A DNA stretch of 64,000 nucleotides, from assembly GCA_009761415.1 (NCBI GenBank), contig QUOL01000001.1, positions 1 through 64,000 of the forward strand, given 5' to 3'. Below the pieces are notes generated by a model. The model was not told where the DNA came from. It saw only the letters and a program-made list of their open reading frames with translations, and did no database searches. Position numbers and translations under genes: made by a program. This document shows, piece by piece, positions 1 through 11,604 of the stretch. Position 1 is the first letter of the stretch; every line of letters starts with the position of its first letter. This DNA is from Sarcomyxa edulis (taxonomy: Eukaryota > Basidiomycota > Agaricomycetes > Agaricales > Mycenaceae).

Positions 1-3000
1 CCAAGAACAAAGGAAATCGGCATGAACTCCCACGCCAACGATGCTTTCGACTACGTTGACGAGAGTCCGCTCGCCGCGGGGCCTGAGCCTCGAGAATCTT
101 GAGCGCAATTTGACGTGAAACTTAGCCGAGGGGTGTTGGATGTGTGAGGGCGATTGGCGGAAGCCCGAATATTGAATTAGAATATCGGGAGGTGATTAGA
201 GAGGCTGGGCGACGGTCTAGACGACGTGCGGCAGGTATGAGAACAACATAGGTGGAGGGCTGAACGAAGATAAAAAATCAGCGGAAGAAGAGATAATGAG
301 AACATGAAAGATACTTACATAGGCAGTGGGTATCGCTGCCGCATGTCATCGACGATCTCAACGAGTTCGTCGTGCTGCCGCTCGCCGCGGGGCCTTAGCG
401 TCGAGAATTCGACGCGTAATTGGACCTGAAACTTAGCCGAGGGTGTAGGATGTGCGAGGGCGATTGGCGGAAGCCCAAATATCGAGTTGGAACTTCAGAG
501 TGCGATTGGAGAGGCTGGGCGACGACATGACCGACGTGCGGGCTGTAGATATAGAGATTAGCAATCCATAATACAATGAAGAGATACTAGGAGATACTTG
601 CATAGGCAGTGGGTATCGCTGCCGCATGTCATCGACGGTCTCAACGAGTTCGTCGTGCTGCCGCTCGCCGCGGGGCCTTAGCGTCGAGAATCTGACGCGT
701 AATTTGACGAGAGACTTAGCCGAGGGTGTATGTTTCATGGGGACGCAGGACAGCGATGGGCGGAAGCCCAAATATCGAATTAGAATTTCGGGACGCTGGG
801 CGATGAGATAAACGACGTGAGCATCGACGATCTCAACGTCTCGTGAGTGCGCTCGCCGCAAGGCTCAAGCCTCGAGAACTTGACGCGTAATGTGACGAGA
901 AAGTTAGCCGAAGGGGTGTAGGACGTGTGAGGGCCATTGGCGGAAGGCCGAATATCGAATTAGAATTTCGAGGGTTGCGATTGGAGAGGCTGGACGATGG
1001 CATAACCGACGTGCGAGGCTGTAGATATAGAGATTAGCAATTCAGAAGACGGTGAAGAGATAGTAGAAGATACTTACATAGACAATAAGCCCGAGGCTTC
1101 ATGTCAACGACAATCTCAACGAGTGTATCGTGATGCCGCTCGCCGCGGGGCCTGAGCCTCGGAAATCTGACGCGTAAGTTGACGAGAGACTTAGCCGAGG
1201 ATGTATATTCCGTGGGGACGCAGGACAGCGATTGGCGGACCTCCGAATATCGAGTTAGAATTTCGGGAGGCAATTGGAGGGGCTGTACGACGACAGAACT
1301 GACGTGCGAGGCTGTAGATATAGAGATTAGCAATTCAGAATACAATGAATAGATAGTAGAAGATACTTACAGACGCGGTGGGTATTGACACTGCATGTGA
1401 ACGACGATCTCAACGTGTGTGTCGTGAGTCCGCTCGCCGCGGGGCCTCAGCGTCGAGAATCTGACGCGTAATTGGACGAGAGGCTTAGCCGAGGGTCTGG
1501 GATGTGGGAGGGTGATTGGCAGAAGGTCGAGTATTGTGTCAGAATCTTGGAAGGCGATTGGAGACGCTGAGCGACGGCATAACTGACATAGCCACATGCA
1601 GCGTCGACGCTGCATGTGGACAATGATTTCAACTGCGACGAGAGTCCGCTCGCCGCGGGGCCTCAGCGTCGAGAATCTGACGCGTAATTTGTTGAGAAAC
1701 TTAGCCGAGGGTGTAGGATGTGCGAGGGCAATTGGCGGAAGGCCGAATACCGAATTAGAATTTCGGGGCGCGATTGGAGAGGCTGGGCGACGGTATAACC
1801 AACCTGGTCATCGACGTTGGTTGTGAACGACGATTTCAACGAGTGCGCCATGACGCCGCTCGCCGCGGGGCCTCAATCTCAAATTTTTTGGGTCTATTTA
1901 TGTTCTGAAAATAGCCGAGGGTGGAAATCCCATCGCGTTATTTTGCTGGTGATTGCAGAGGAGACAACTGTGTGCTGGGAGACTGTACAACACAGCTCTT
2001 CAGTGACAAAGGCAAGAAAGGACAAGATGGAACAGACATACGTGGTAACAAGGGCGCTACGCGCCCTCTCGATCCACCACCCACTCCAACGAAAGGTCTC
2101 GTTCGGCAAGGCAACCGTCTGATCTCTACTTTGAGGACAAGACTGCTCGCCGCGAGGCCGAAATCTCAAGATTTTGGCCGCGCGTTTCGTCGTGTAAGTT
2201 AGCCGAGCAGGATGGTAGGGAACGAGGGTGTTGGGTGGCTGGTGAGAGGTTTTGCGCTAGGTGAGAACAGGTAGGAGATGCATAAAGGGAAGTGACAGAC
2301 GTACCATCGACACAAGGGCGCTTCGCGCCCACTCCCTCCTCGCCAGACTGTCGTCCGTCGCGGGGTTGACGTTTGGAATTATCCGAGCAGGATGGGGACA
2401 CGAGGTGTTTGCTAGGGGAGCTGATACCTGATGAGGACGAAGTCTCACTTGATAGCAATGACCACACACCATTATGAGGGCGCTTCGCGCCCTCTTGTTC
2501 CACACGAGACTCCAACGACTCTTCCTCTATTCCCAATCCCACGCTTGCTTTGTGCGAGTAATCTCAGACCGCTCGCCGCGGGGCCAATTTTCCATAATTT
2601 CGGTCGTGGATTGTGAGGTGGAATTAGCCGAGGAGAATGGTGGGGAGGGAGGTCCGATGGTGTTCTCTGTGAGATCTAAGAGCAGGTTAGGACGAGATCA
2701 GATGAGCCCAAAAAGCAGACATACTATGTTCCCAGGGCGCTTCGCACCCTCTCGCTTGATACCCATTATCAACAAGACATTAGTTCCACCCATGAAAATG
2801 CCTCCTTTGTGCGAGATATTCGAGGCCGCTCGCCGTGAGGCCAAGTTCTCTCGATTTTAGCCGTGTATGTTGAGGGGAAATTAGCCGAGCAAAATGGGAG
2901 GAGGATGGTGTTTTCTCTGGAATCTAAGAGTCGATTAGGACGAAATCAGATGGAACCAACAAGTAGACATACCATGTTATGAGGGCGCTTCGCGCCCTCT

Positions 3001-3396
3001 CATCCCCCACCAAAGCTCAATGAGACATTCTCTCTATCCATGAAGACGTCTCATTTGTGCGAGAAATCCCAGACCGCTCGCCGCGGGGCCGAAACGTCAG
3101 AATTTGAGGTGTGTTTTTTGTGCTGTTGGTTAGCCGAGCATGATGGAAGTTGGATGACGTTTGTCGGAGGACTGTGGATTAGGTTAGGAGTTGGAGACAA
3201 CGATTAAAAGCAGAAAACTTACGATGGTCTGAGGGCGCTTCGCGCCCTCTCGTACTATACAATACTCCAACTGGATCCCCTTATCATCATCGAGGTATAC
3301 GCGTGCTTTATGCCATGAAATTCCGACCGCTCGCCGCGGGGCCGAAATATCGAGATTTCGGCCTCTGTTTTGGGATGTGAATTAGCCGAGGGATAT
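1..3396 (-). repeat. GC-rich array of about 14 diverged exon-intron-like units, copy 1
   Basis: About 14 units of 190-310 bases share two boxes. Read on the plus strand these are CCGCTCGCCGCGGGGCC (near 66, 379, 660, 850, 1136, 1430, 1647, 1856, 2143, 2570, 2828, 3074 and 3327, plus a degraded one near 2340) and, roughly 45 bases later, TTAGCCGAG. On the minus strand the units carry introns. Four are exactly 59 bases (260-318, 543-601, 1019-1077, 1312-1370), with donor GTAAGTATCT (GCAAGTATCT in one); the last three share the branch/acceptor tract TTGCTAATCTC...CTACAG. Later units (2050-3250) have 56-58 base introns with GTATGT donors and a GC palindrome at the exon end. Minus-strand frames share a peptide around RPRGER, but the frame is not kept open from unit to unit. 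Function unknown: decayed repeat gene or spliced RNA. Confidence 0.85.
2051..3249. repeat. Six GC-rich palindromes at candidate donor sites, copy 1
   Basis: Palindromes of the form GAGGGCGCTTCGCGCCCTC occur at about 2051-2067 (TAC loop), 2316-2330, 2476-2494, 2734-2750 (one arm mismatch), 2981-2999 and 3231-3249. Each can form a 6-8 base-pair hairpin with a three-base loop. On the minus strand each sits roughly 6-10 bases before a GTATGT, GTACGT, GTGTGT or GTAAGT donor, so the hairpin would end the exon just before the 5-prime splice site. Copy 2 carries the same six between 20061 and 21260. Confidence 0.8.
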
Positions 3397-6060
3397 GTCG
3401 GCGATGGACGCGTTGAGACCCTTTTGAAGACGGGTATATCTGCTTAGAATAGTCCTTAGCATCTTTCAAAGAGCTTTAAATACGGAGACAGTGAACTGTA
3501 CCTTCTAGCAGTCCATCAGGCGTTGACGGATAGACACGTTCAAGCGAGTCTGGAAGAAGTCAATATATAGCTACAGAGAACAGGTGGAATGCACGTACAA
3601 AGGCATATAATCCCACCCACATTTTCTCCATCAACGGTACGACTGCCTAGCTTCAGAAGAATCCTGTAGAGGTCGTGGACACGGTACTTTCGTGGGGGCA
3701 TGTCGACTACGACAAGATCAGCCGTCAGTTCCCCGGACAAATCACCAGAAGACACGCACACATACCTTGTTGTCAGACTATCCATCGACGACGCATACAG
3801 TTGCATTAGTCCTGTCAAAGGAACCTAATCAAGTTATGTGCACATTCAGTGAAGCGCTCGAACGAAAAAAAGCAGTCACCACGTACCTCGCGATGTTCCC
3901 CGGCAACATTCAACTCCCAAATATCTGACCCCCTTATTTCCCGCAGATGGCACTCGCGATCGTCCGCGATGACAAGCAGATAGTCCTTGAAACCTAAATT
4001 GAGACATTAATGAGATTGGCACTCGAGAGAAAACAGAAAAAAAGACTCACTCGATAGGAACCTCGAGATCAGTGAAGCGCGGACGGTGGTCTCAAAGCAG
4101 ATGGGTGGATGGACGCGACGAGATGTGTCGTCTAGATGAAGATGAGAGGAATGAGCAAGCGAGAAAGATAAGGCGCTTAGCCAGACGCGCCTGATCATGT
4201 TTGGCAACGCCCTCCCAGCTGTAGGCAAACAACCGCCGATAGTGATCAGATCACTCAAGACGCGACATTATCAATATTCAACACATTCTCCCTGAATAAA
4301 AAACATACCTCTCATAGTTGTAGAACACCCTTCGACCATCTCTATTTCTGGAGGACGTTCGACGGTGAGGAGAGACGGGAGGACAGAAAGGCATAGTTTC
4401 TGCAAAGGCAGACATTGGAGGCCCCCTCAAGGTGAGAGGCTTATATACATCTGTGAACAATAGCCGTTAATCAGGGAAATTTACCTCTTTACATCACGTA
4501 TCCATCTGAGTCCGCATCGCGGCGGCATAAACGGACTCCGTGCTACCAAGTGTCACGGCATTTCCGAAATTCCCTCGCTTAACTGTGCGTTGCTTTCGGA
4601 TAGTCTAAGCCTGATCCATTCATCATTGTAGAATGTTCCAATCCTCTTGGATAATTTTCTGTGAGCCTCAAAGTCAAGTAACCTCCGAAAGTCTCAGTTT
4701 CTCAGTGATCAGATGAAATGCACGAAAGTCTCAGATATAATAGATGCTACTCTTATTCTCATAAATCTCATAGTTCTTATAGATCTGTGAGTGATCAAGT
4801 CAGGGAGGATGAATCTCGTAGCTAAGCAGCTAAGCGATGCTTCTTCCCTGAATAGATTACTCACAGTGGCGAAATTCTGCTCATCTCACAAAGGAAACAT
4901 ATCTCTCAGGGAAGAAATGGAAATATGGATGTACATACATCCTAGTCTCCATCCCTACCTTCTATGAGTAGCCGCGGGGGTTGCTGCATCTACCAAAGGC
5001 CGCCTGCAGCCTAGAACAGCAAAATGAGGACTCACAAAATCAGATGATCGAGCGGTTAGATATTCAGATCGAAAGTGTGTGATTTGAGAAGTGAACCGAA
5101 GGGTATAGATTCGAGACTTTGAGGGTGATACGTCAGACGGCGGGTGAATATGACGTTGGAGAGCGGGAACATGTGCACGAAGCCATTGGAAGCCGACAAT
5201 GGCAGTGGAGACAGATACGAGATTATTAGAGACCAATTTACAATGTTAGTATGTTTCAATTGAGTCTAGTGCATTTATTGAAGTACTTACAAGACGCCTG
5301 CACAGATAGCTCTACGCAGATGCCCAAGCCATCTGACGGGTGCGATCGAGTGTAACATAAGGTGGGGGGGACATTTGGACGAGGCGACGTTCACCTAGCA
5401 AGAGTTGGGATGGATGGGCGGCGAGGTTTCGTCTTTATAGAAATGATTGAATACTTATAGGTAAACTCGAGCAAGACAAAGATATGACGCACTGCAGCAT
5501 CCTGTACAACCTAAGAACCCTCCATATACACTATTCCCAGTCATTTCAATGCTATACGAAAGAAGAGGAGAGTTCGCCGTGATGTTCTGAGAGATACAAT
5601 TCGATCCAGTGCAAGGCTCGAGTCAGCTTGAGGAGACCCATGCGGAAGAGATAAGGAGATCGATAACATGAGGTCTCACCAAAAGCAAGCTTTCCATAGT
5701 GCACACAGAACGAGTGATGACCGGTACAAGTCGACAATGGCAGGACTGTGCACAGATGAGTGAAATGGATTGCCAGTCCATAAACCGGTGGAACAACAGA
5801 TGCGAGCGTAGAAACTTACCTTGAATACTACCCCACATTTTTGCGATGGTCTACCCAGATCCTAAGATGCATGGAGGGGTTGCAATTGAAGCTGCTAGTG
5901 AACGCACCGAGGTGGTCTTCTGTCTTGTTCGAATCACTGGCAAATTGTCGAGCATCTTGGGAAGATCGCCAAGCGCCCAGATGTGATGATTCGTGCCAGT
6001 GGATTTCGGCTGCTGTGAGCAAGTTCCGAGGCCTGGAGGTTGCTGATTGAGGTCGATGAT
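3397..6060 (-). other. Splice-signal-rich, ORF-poor block read on the minus strand, copy 1
   Basis: No ORF longer than about 95 codons is present. The minus strand has many plausible short introns, for example a GTACGTGC...TTCCAG intron at about 3541-3591, one with GTATGTGTG near 3770, and one with GTAAGTTTC near 5820 ending GTGCACAG. One trial splice from an ATG near 5840 gives an open peptide of about 38 residues starting MWGSIQ. I recognise no domain. It may be the 5-prime part of the transcript whose later exons form the repeat array, a microexon gene, or decayed sequence. Confidence 0.45.
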
Positions 6061-6185
6061 GTGGACGCGATGATCGTGATGAAGCTGCAGTGGATGAGAT
6101 TAGATTTTAGACTTCAAGTTTCCAATCGACGCGCCGATCATTGATCTCACATTTCCCGGTCGACGTCCACAACCACGAGCTCAAC
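6048..6185. other. Imperfect inverted repeat at a head-to-head strand switch, copy 1
   Basis: The left arm around 6049-6069 (TTGAGGTCGATGATGTGGACG) is imperfectly complementary to the right arm around 6164-6185; about 17 of 22 positions pair by eye, including GTGGACG/CGTCCAC. It lies where intron-like signals change from minus (left) to plus (right). Copy 2 equivalent is about 24059-24196. Confidence 0.5.
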
Positions 6186-8185
6186 GTCGCTCAACTCAGA
6201 CTCAGACTTGAGTACAACCTCTCAGCTTCGATGATTTGGAATGCTAGTCTGGCAGGTGAGTCTTCGATATATGAAATGTCGAGCTTTGAGTCCACTGATA
6301 TCGACTCCGTTCATGTTCACAATCCCAGATCGCCTCGTCGTCGTCGTTCTCATTGTTCCAGTCCACTTGGTCTCTCCTGTCCTTAGATATCTTCCTGAAG
6401 ACTCAGGCCCATCCTGGAGAAAATCCACGCGATCTATATACGTCTCTCACTTGGCTCGGTTGTCACTATAGCGATACCATCCAGGATCATTCTCTCCACT
6501 CAGACTCATTGAGCCTCAAGCATCTCCTCGCACTCTCTTCTCAACAGTCTTGAATTGTCCTTGCGGTGGAACACATCTTCCAGAGGTACGTGTTGATTGA
6601 GATTATTTGAGAATCTCGTTGTCCGATGTGCCCAGACTGGCACCACTCAAAGTTTTGGCCCATATCTAGTCGTTTCACGAGTGAGTCTTCCAACTCATTC
6701 TCCCTGCTCCCCAGGTACGTGGCCCTGAATGCATATACAGGCGATTAATTGCCACTCATAGCTTCAATTTGTAATGACGGTTCAAAATGTATGGATAGTG
6801 AGTTTTCAGTCGTCATTTCTTGATATCCCGTTCTCCTCGAGATTTTCTTTGCAGCTGACTTGTATTCATCATCTACTACCTAGTCCTGACCTCGGAACGT
6901 CGATAACAAGAGGCTGGGGACGATGTAGGATCTCTACTCGGGTAAGGGCAACACTTTCTTTGACAAATATCAACGCTGGCCACACCTAATCTGCCCCCTT
7001 CGTTCTATCTATGCAGATTGATATACCCTCTCGTTATGGCTTCCTTATCGGTTCACCATCGGTGAGCATCTCCGTGCGTAATTAGCAAGTTAACCCTGTG
7101 CCGTCAACTGGAGTCCACTGAGACGAGACCACACATCGCTTCCCAACCCTGTTCCCTTTCCATCCCACGAGAGTTAGGCCAACTTCACCCGCCGCTGCAC
7201 ACGGAACATCCAGAACTATTCATCGCAGATCCATTGGTACCTAGCTGTCCGTATAATGGGTATTCCGTTAGCCGATGAATTTTTGACCGAAACGTAAGTG
7301 CAATATTCTCCTGTTTTCTTCCATTTGTTTGGTCTTACTTGACAACGGGATCAATAGCTCGAGTATAAAGCTCGTGAAGCACGCCCCACTTTTTTCCATT
7401 CCCTCCATTCCGCTTTCCTCTCTTGACCGCTCTCCCATTACCAGTTGTTGGCTACTCACGTATCCCAGGCTCAAAGTCTACGGTACGTACACTTGAATTG
7501 ACTTCTTGTATCTCTATTGGCTCTGTCGCCGTCCATTTTCCATCCATCATCGTCGTTTGCGCAGCTGAACGCTGACCAAACTCTTCTCTCTTTCCCTAGA
7601 ACCATCCGCCTTACAATCATGGGTCTTCTCTGGCCGGATTTCAGGTCTGTGTCTACAATCTTTTCCTATCATTGCCGTCACTCATGTTCTTCTTCCTTGC
7701 TCCAGAATCCTTGCGTCACGCCAATCTGTCGACTCTAAGGTATGTCCCTTGTCATGCTCATTACTTGACTTCCTCGCATCGTTCTGCTTTGGACACTGCC
7801 CCGTCGCTCACCCGCCTTCAGAGCACCTTGTATTGTGATATCGAGGCAGGTACGTTCTCCACTCTGTCCTGTGACTTGAGGCGTCCACAAACTCTTCCTG
7901 AGTAGGAGTTGCTATCTTCCCGTACGATGATCTCTCCTATTGTACGTATATCCTGAGACTATGGGCCCCACCCCAGATTAAGCTGCCATTTGTGTGTAAG
8001 TAGTCCATTCTCGATCTCACTCCACTCAACTGACTGTGGCATGCCGTGTCGTGTAGACTATTGACCCTATTCTTGTTCAGACGTAAAGTCGACTCTCTCA
8101 TCCTGAAATCCTGAAGCATTTGTTCTGACCTCGTAGTCTACTTGGTATATAGCGCGAATTATATTCCATAATCTATACTTGTACC
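6061..8185 (+). other. Splice-signal-rich, ORF-poor block read on the plus strand, copy 1
   Basis: Here the intron-like signals switch to the plus strand, with GTGAGT donors near 6256, GTAAGTGCA near 7296 and GTACGT near 7491, each followed by a CAG/TAG acceptor within 50-75 bases. Splicing the 6256 intron joins an ATG frame at 6141 to a hydrophobic stretch (RLVVVVLIVPVHLVSPVL) and stops near 6471, about 85 residues. This is a candidate only. Part of the block (about 7285-7375) resembles 11405-11495. No known family seen. Confidence 0.4.
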
Positions 8186-9400
8186 GTACTATGTATAACA
8201 GGCTCCCGAATATAACTCCGTTCTTCTGGTTCCATACCCCGTTTCATACATAAGATTAATACGAGCGGAAACGAGATAGATGCCAACGTGAAACATGCAT
8301 TCTATAGCTCTTGAGAGACTTACGGGGTTAAACTGCAAGATATCACACCAAGCAGCGAGGGCCAATCTAGAGTCCTTGAAACACCTCGATAGAAGCTCTG
8401 GATAGACCTGAAAAGGTATCAAGTCATATGAACGGCAGATATAGACCCTTGAAAGTTGGGTCAAAAAGAACAGAAGGGAACATACCGGGAGAAACCAAGA
8501 GATCTCAGGCGCCGCACCAAGTGTCCCCAACCGCTAGAAGAGAAGAGTAGCCCCTGAAACGTCTGCAAGCAGATCAGACCGCCTTAGAACCAGCCCATAG
8601 TGGTGGAACGACATAATTTCTAGAGATCAGCAACGTCAGTCGGACCGTCTAATTTGGAGTTGAGCAGGTCTTGAGATGATGACCGGTGATGATTCCACGG
8701 AAATTCACGATTCCTGTTGAGCTTGACGGATATCTAAAGCCCGTATGCAGAAGACTTGTGGGCTATCGAGGAGAGGCAGACATACGATCAAGTGGGACAC
8801 CGAACTCAAAGAGCCGTCCTGTACACACCGAGCTCGAACGCAAGATAGGCTGGAATAGACACAATTGGGAGGCGTATACAAAATATCTCTGGTGGAAATC
8901 TGCCAAATAGCTTCGAACAAGCCGGAGTTCTCTCGTTTGAGGAAGAGTGGTTGGAGTAGACTCCATAGGACGGTGGACTCACCTCTGTTCGAAATTGTTT
9001 GGCACATTTATCATGTCTAGGTTAGTGACAGCCAGGTGAGTCGCAAGACTCCGAGTCGACATGACATTCACATCTCCCGAGCTTTGAAGTAAGCGATGGT
9101 ATTGAGTCGATCAATGTAGGTGAGACGAGAATCCTACGAGGCCTGCTGCGTTCAAAATAAGAGACTTCTATACGTACAGAATATGACGGATAATCGAAGA
9201 GCTCGAAAATTGGGATGAGAGAAAGGGCCACTACAGACTTGGATGTTTGGCCGATATGCGATCTGTATTGTCATTTTGAGGAACTGCTTGCGAGGAGGCT
9301 TCAGCTGCAAATATAAAGCCCCGAGGAAGCAAATGAGTGAGCTCAAGAAGTGCAGATATCGAGACACTGACTGATTATTGAAGGAGAGACGCGAATTCAA
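8186..9400 (-). other. Splice-signal-rich, ORF-poor block read on the minus strand, copy 1
   Basis: Donor-like sequences are again on the minus strand (ACTTAC near 8327, CATACC near 8482, CTCACC near 8989, CGTACAG near 9174, all as plus-strand complements). The longest minus frame, 8189-8530, has 113 codons, includes a hydrophobic run and shows no recognisable domain. The block meets the preceding plus-strand block tail to tail near 8.19 kb and the next block head to head near 9.4 kb. Confidence 0.35.
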
Positions 9401-9473
9401 ATCGCGATCGAGAAATCAGATTTCATTTTCGAGGCGCGTCTGGCACTTGCTTCCGCACATCCAACTCGATATC
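9355..9473. other. Symmetric inverted repeat at a head-to-head strand switch, copy 1
   Basis: GATATCGAG (9355-9363) and AGACGCG (9387-9393) on the left mirror CGCGTCT (9435-9441) and CTCGATATC (9465-9473) on the right. The gap between elements is 23 bases on each side and the centre is 41 bases. It sits where intron-like signals diverge. Copy 2 equivalent is 27366-27484. A bidirectional promoter or a rearrangement centre would both fit. Confidence 0.6.
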
Positions 9474-11544
9474 CACCGAAACTCTCCATATCGCAAGTCC
9501 AGGCAAGTGAATCGTCTCGAGAGATACACAGGTATGTCTCTCAGCATGATCCGATGATATCGATTAACTTTCTGAACTTGGATTGTAGTTTTCAGTCGTT
9601 CTCGGTTCTTCGGGTACCACCAGGACTTCCATCGCTCCCGAGACTCACCAAACACCACAGACTTCCCGTAATTACTATTCGGAGACCTCCCAACACTTAG
9701 GGAAGCTTTTTCGGGAATCGAGACTGCTTATAACGGCTGGAATCGGAGAAAGGCGGTCGACGATACTCTCCACCGTCAAATCACAATAATCGCATACGCA
9801 TACTCGTCAACCACATGGATCACCTCAGAGGCAGCATATATGACTTTGATAGGACGTGTTAATGACTATGTAAGTTGCAATTCTTTTGATTCTGGCGCAT
9901 ACACTTCACATGTTCTCGGTTTCGTAGGTTTTAGATTCCTAATATCACATTGGGCCGTCTTCCTCTTCTGCTGTACAAGATCTCCACCTTAGCAGATAGG
10001 TCTTTTATGCGCGGGAATACCCAGGCTTTGCTGAATGATATGAGGTGGCGTCGAGAGGGTTCGTCTCAATCGGTGAGTTTCTTCTTCACACCCTGGATCT
10101 AAGTGCATAGAGGCAAGGATAGGGTGTGCCGCCTCACAGGGTGTTTACTCTCTGGATTTAGCATCTCTCCGTTGTGTTGTCCGTTCCTTCAGCATCCTTC
10201 TCGATTTCTCGCGGAGGCTAGCCCATTTCTCCCGAACTCACGCATTCCTTACAAGAGGATTTGGATCGACTCTGCAGATCTCGAACTCACTAAAGCACCA
10301 GTCTCAAACACAATACACACTGTGTGTCGCTCAGCTGCAGTGGCTCAACTTGACGATAACGGATGATCCGACAAACGAGGGGAGAATTTCGCCTCAGAAT
10401 CTGTGAGTCTCGATCTCCACTTGACGAGTGCTGCATTGACAACTTTCATTGACCATTGAACTAGCTCTAGACTCGTTTCCACCGGCTGCGTACACCGTAT
10501 GCCTTTGTCGTCGGCCATCGACTCGCGTGTTTGCTATTCAGGACTACTTCACTACTTGGCCGAGATTCGGGGACAATAGGTAAGTGGTTACTTACTAATG
10601 TTCTATCTTGAATTTCTATGCTAATTTGTTCGAAAAAGCACCGTCATCCGCTTCAACCCGTGGAATCTACTTCGTCAACTTCGTCAAGCCAATGAAGAGC
10701 TCGGGCTCCACCAGACTCGCATCGGTATAATCTCTCTTTTTTACTATCTAGGACTCTGACTCAACTCAAGTACATCACCTGAAACTGTCCAGAAATCTGA
10801 ATGACTGACGCGTCTGACGATCACGGAGGAATTTCGAAACACGGCGGAAGGTTCACTTCAGTAAGTCCCGAGTACTTGGCTGACGGATGTAACACTGACA
10901 ACGCTTCGTACTTCTCGCTCCAGACTCATGTCCACCGACTCATTCTTTTTGCCGTCGGTCGTGGATGCACGAAGTCCCCATTGCGGGCAGGGATTACTCC
11001 GTGAGCCTTCAACTGCAGTCAGTCTATGACAGCGAGACAACTCACAGCGTGGTCTTCGACATCTTGCGCTTGATCTTCTGGGATACTAGCATTCCAATCT
11101 ATCTAATCTCAACTGCTATATCAACTCACGACAGTCGGCCGAGATTGATCCTCACACCTGAATACCACGCGCGAACTCTGGGAAATAAACGGTATGTTTT
11201 TTTTTTCCTTCTTCCACCTTCGCGTTTCATCTCTCATCCAATTTATCGTACCTCAGGGCAGACTCCAAAAGCAGAAGATCGGCAGATCCTCAGATGGAGA
11301 TCCAAAGGCGACACGGCGGCGTCCCCTTATTCCAATTTCACGGGTACCAATCGCGCGCTAAGCGATGGATCATCCGTCTACATACTCCAGTCGTCAGCAC
11401 TACTGCCGAAACGTAAGTACAGATTTTTTCCATCTTTTCCTCCCTTTGTTTGGTGCTGATGTGTGAACAACAGGGTCGTATATCACCGTTGTATAAAAGT
11501 CAGCGGTGATCTTTGTTTTTCTCCATTCCCCTTGTCCTGTTATC

Positions 11545-11604
11545 TCTCCCTCTCCCTCTCCCTCTCCCTCTCCCTCTCCCTCTCCCTCTCCCTCTCCCTC
11601 TCCC
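11545..11604. repeat. (TCTCCC)10 hexanucleotide microsatellite, copy 1
   Basis: Ten perfect tandem TCTCCC units lie within a pyrimidine-rich stretch following a candidate plus-strand intron. On either strand it reads as an artificial dipeptide repeat (Ser-Leu or Gly-Glu), which should not be taken as coding. The duplicate has twelve units. Confidence 0.97.

Noticed and set aside
1..3400. A CRISPR-like array or bacterial repeat
   Set aside because: Repeat units are 190-310 bases, diverged, contain intron signals and sit in a fungal chromosome. They lack the short identical repeats and unique spacers of CRISPR.
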